64,000 bases of DNA, taken from Noviherbaspirillum pedocola. GTDB taxonomy: Bacteria; Pseudomonadota; Gammaproteobacteria; Burkholderiales; Burkholderiaceae_D. The DNA is taken from NCBI RefSeq assembly GCF_016632335.1, contig NZ_JAEPBG010000002.1, positions 648,768 through 712,767 of the forward strand. Direction: 5' to 3'. Positions 63,993 to 64,000 of this stretch are shown here, piece after piece. The notes under the pieces were generated by a model. That model was not told the origin of the DNA. It did no database searches and worked only from the letters and a program-made list of their open reading frames with translations. The translations under genes and the position numbers were made by a program. Within the stretch, counting starts at the first letter, position 1; the number at the start of each line of letters is the position of its first letter.

Positions 63993-64000
63993 ATGCAGAA
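63993..64000 (+). CDS. start of a gene cut by the window edge
   Basis: ATGCAGAA at the edge is preceded by AGAGGAAAC ten bases upstream, a plausible ribosome site. Nothing can be said about the product. The intergenic DNA to the protease gene holds TTAAGCCAGACTTAA (63839-63853), a small inverted repeat that might be an operator for either gene. Confidence 0.4.

Overview
The window looks like a chromosome segment of a GC-rich betaproteobacterium of the order Burkholderiales, most likely family Oxalobacteraceae (Herbaspirillum/Noviherbaspirillum-like). This placement is inference. It rests on the long-form PurL, the selO-msrB-yciB-bolA-ppiC gene block, a LivHMGFK uptake operon next to acyl-CoA genes, PHB depolymerase, an imuA-imuB-dnaE2 cassette and the general codon usage. 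No rRNA, tRNA, CRISPR array, prophage or transposase gene was seen.

Layout. 0-9 kb: the end of an efflux operon (NodT-type outer membrane lipoprotein), an orphan hypothetical (1788-2792), a small coiled-coil protein, a CYP152-like P450 peroxygenase with a tiny upstream gene, an SDR oxidoreductase, an ArnT-like glycosyltransferase and a RES/Xre toxin-antitoxin pair. 9-18 kb: purL, then a leftward block selO, msrB, yciB, bolA, ppiC, with a Crp/Fnr regulator behind it. 18-29 kb: a catabolic/uptake region with a class II aldolase, an HD protein, an acyl-CoA ligase, livHMGFK and a FadB-type beta-oxidation enzyme. 29-35 kb: a zinc metallopeptidase, ferredoxin-NADP reductase, serA, a cardiolipin-synthase-like lipoprotein and a DUF924 protein. 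35-40 kb: a REC-GGDEF-EAL protein overlapping a large hybrid histidine kinase that is frameshifted as sequenced.

40-44 kb and 53-55.5 kb are accessory islands. Each carries a small acidic protein that reads as a CesT-type (type III secretion) chaperone beside unrecognised large proteins, so they look like orphan chaperone-effector loci with no secretion apparatus in view. Between them lie the LexA-boxed imuA-imuB-dnaE2 mutagenesis cassette (44-49.5 kb) and a cheZ-cheA-hpt chemosensory set without cheY, cheW or a receptor (50-53 kb). 55.5-64 kb holds ordinary metabolic and stress genes: GST, PhaZ, a DUF883 protein, dienelactone hydrolase, a PNPOx-like protein, a PaaY-like protein, a DUF1269 protein and a DegQ/MucD-type protease.

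The window is rich in non-coding palindromes. A GTAG-type REP/BIME family sits mostly at gene 3' ends (13.3, 18.9, 25.4, 32.7, 49.5 and 61.3/62.2 kb). There is a 164-bp near-perfect palindrome flanked by CTAG (3.3 kb), a 241-bp MITE-like element with 25-bp terminal inverted repeats (40.05 kb), and a roughly 0.9-kb element with long inverted arms and hexanucleotide tracts that appears to have inserted into a REP (61.35-62.26 kb). Three of these repeats supply the stop codon of the gene they follow.
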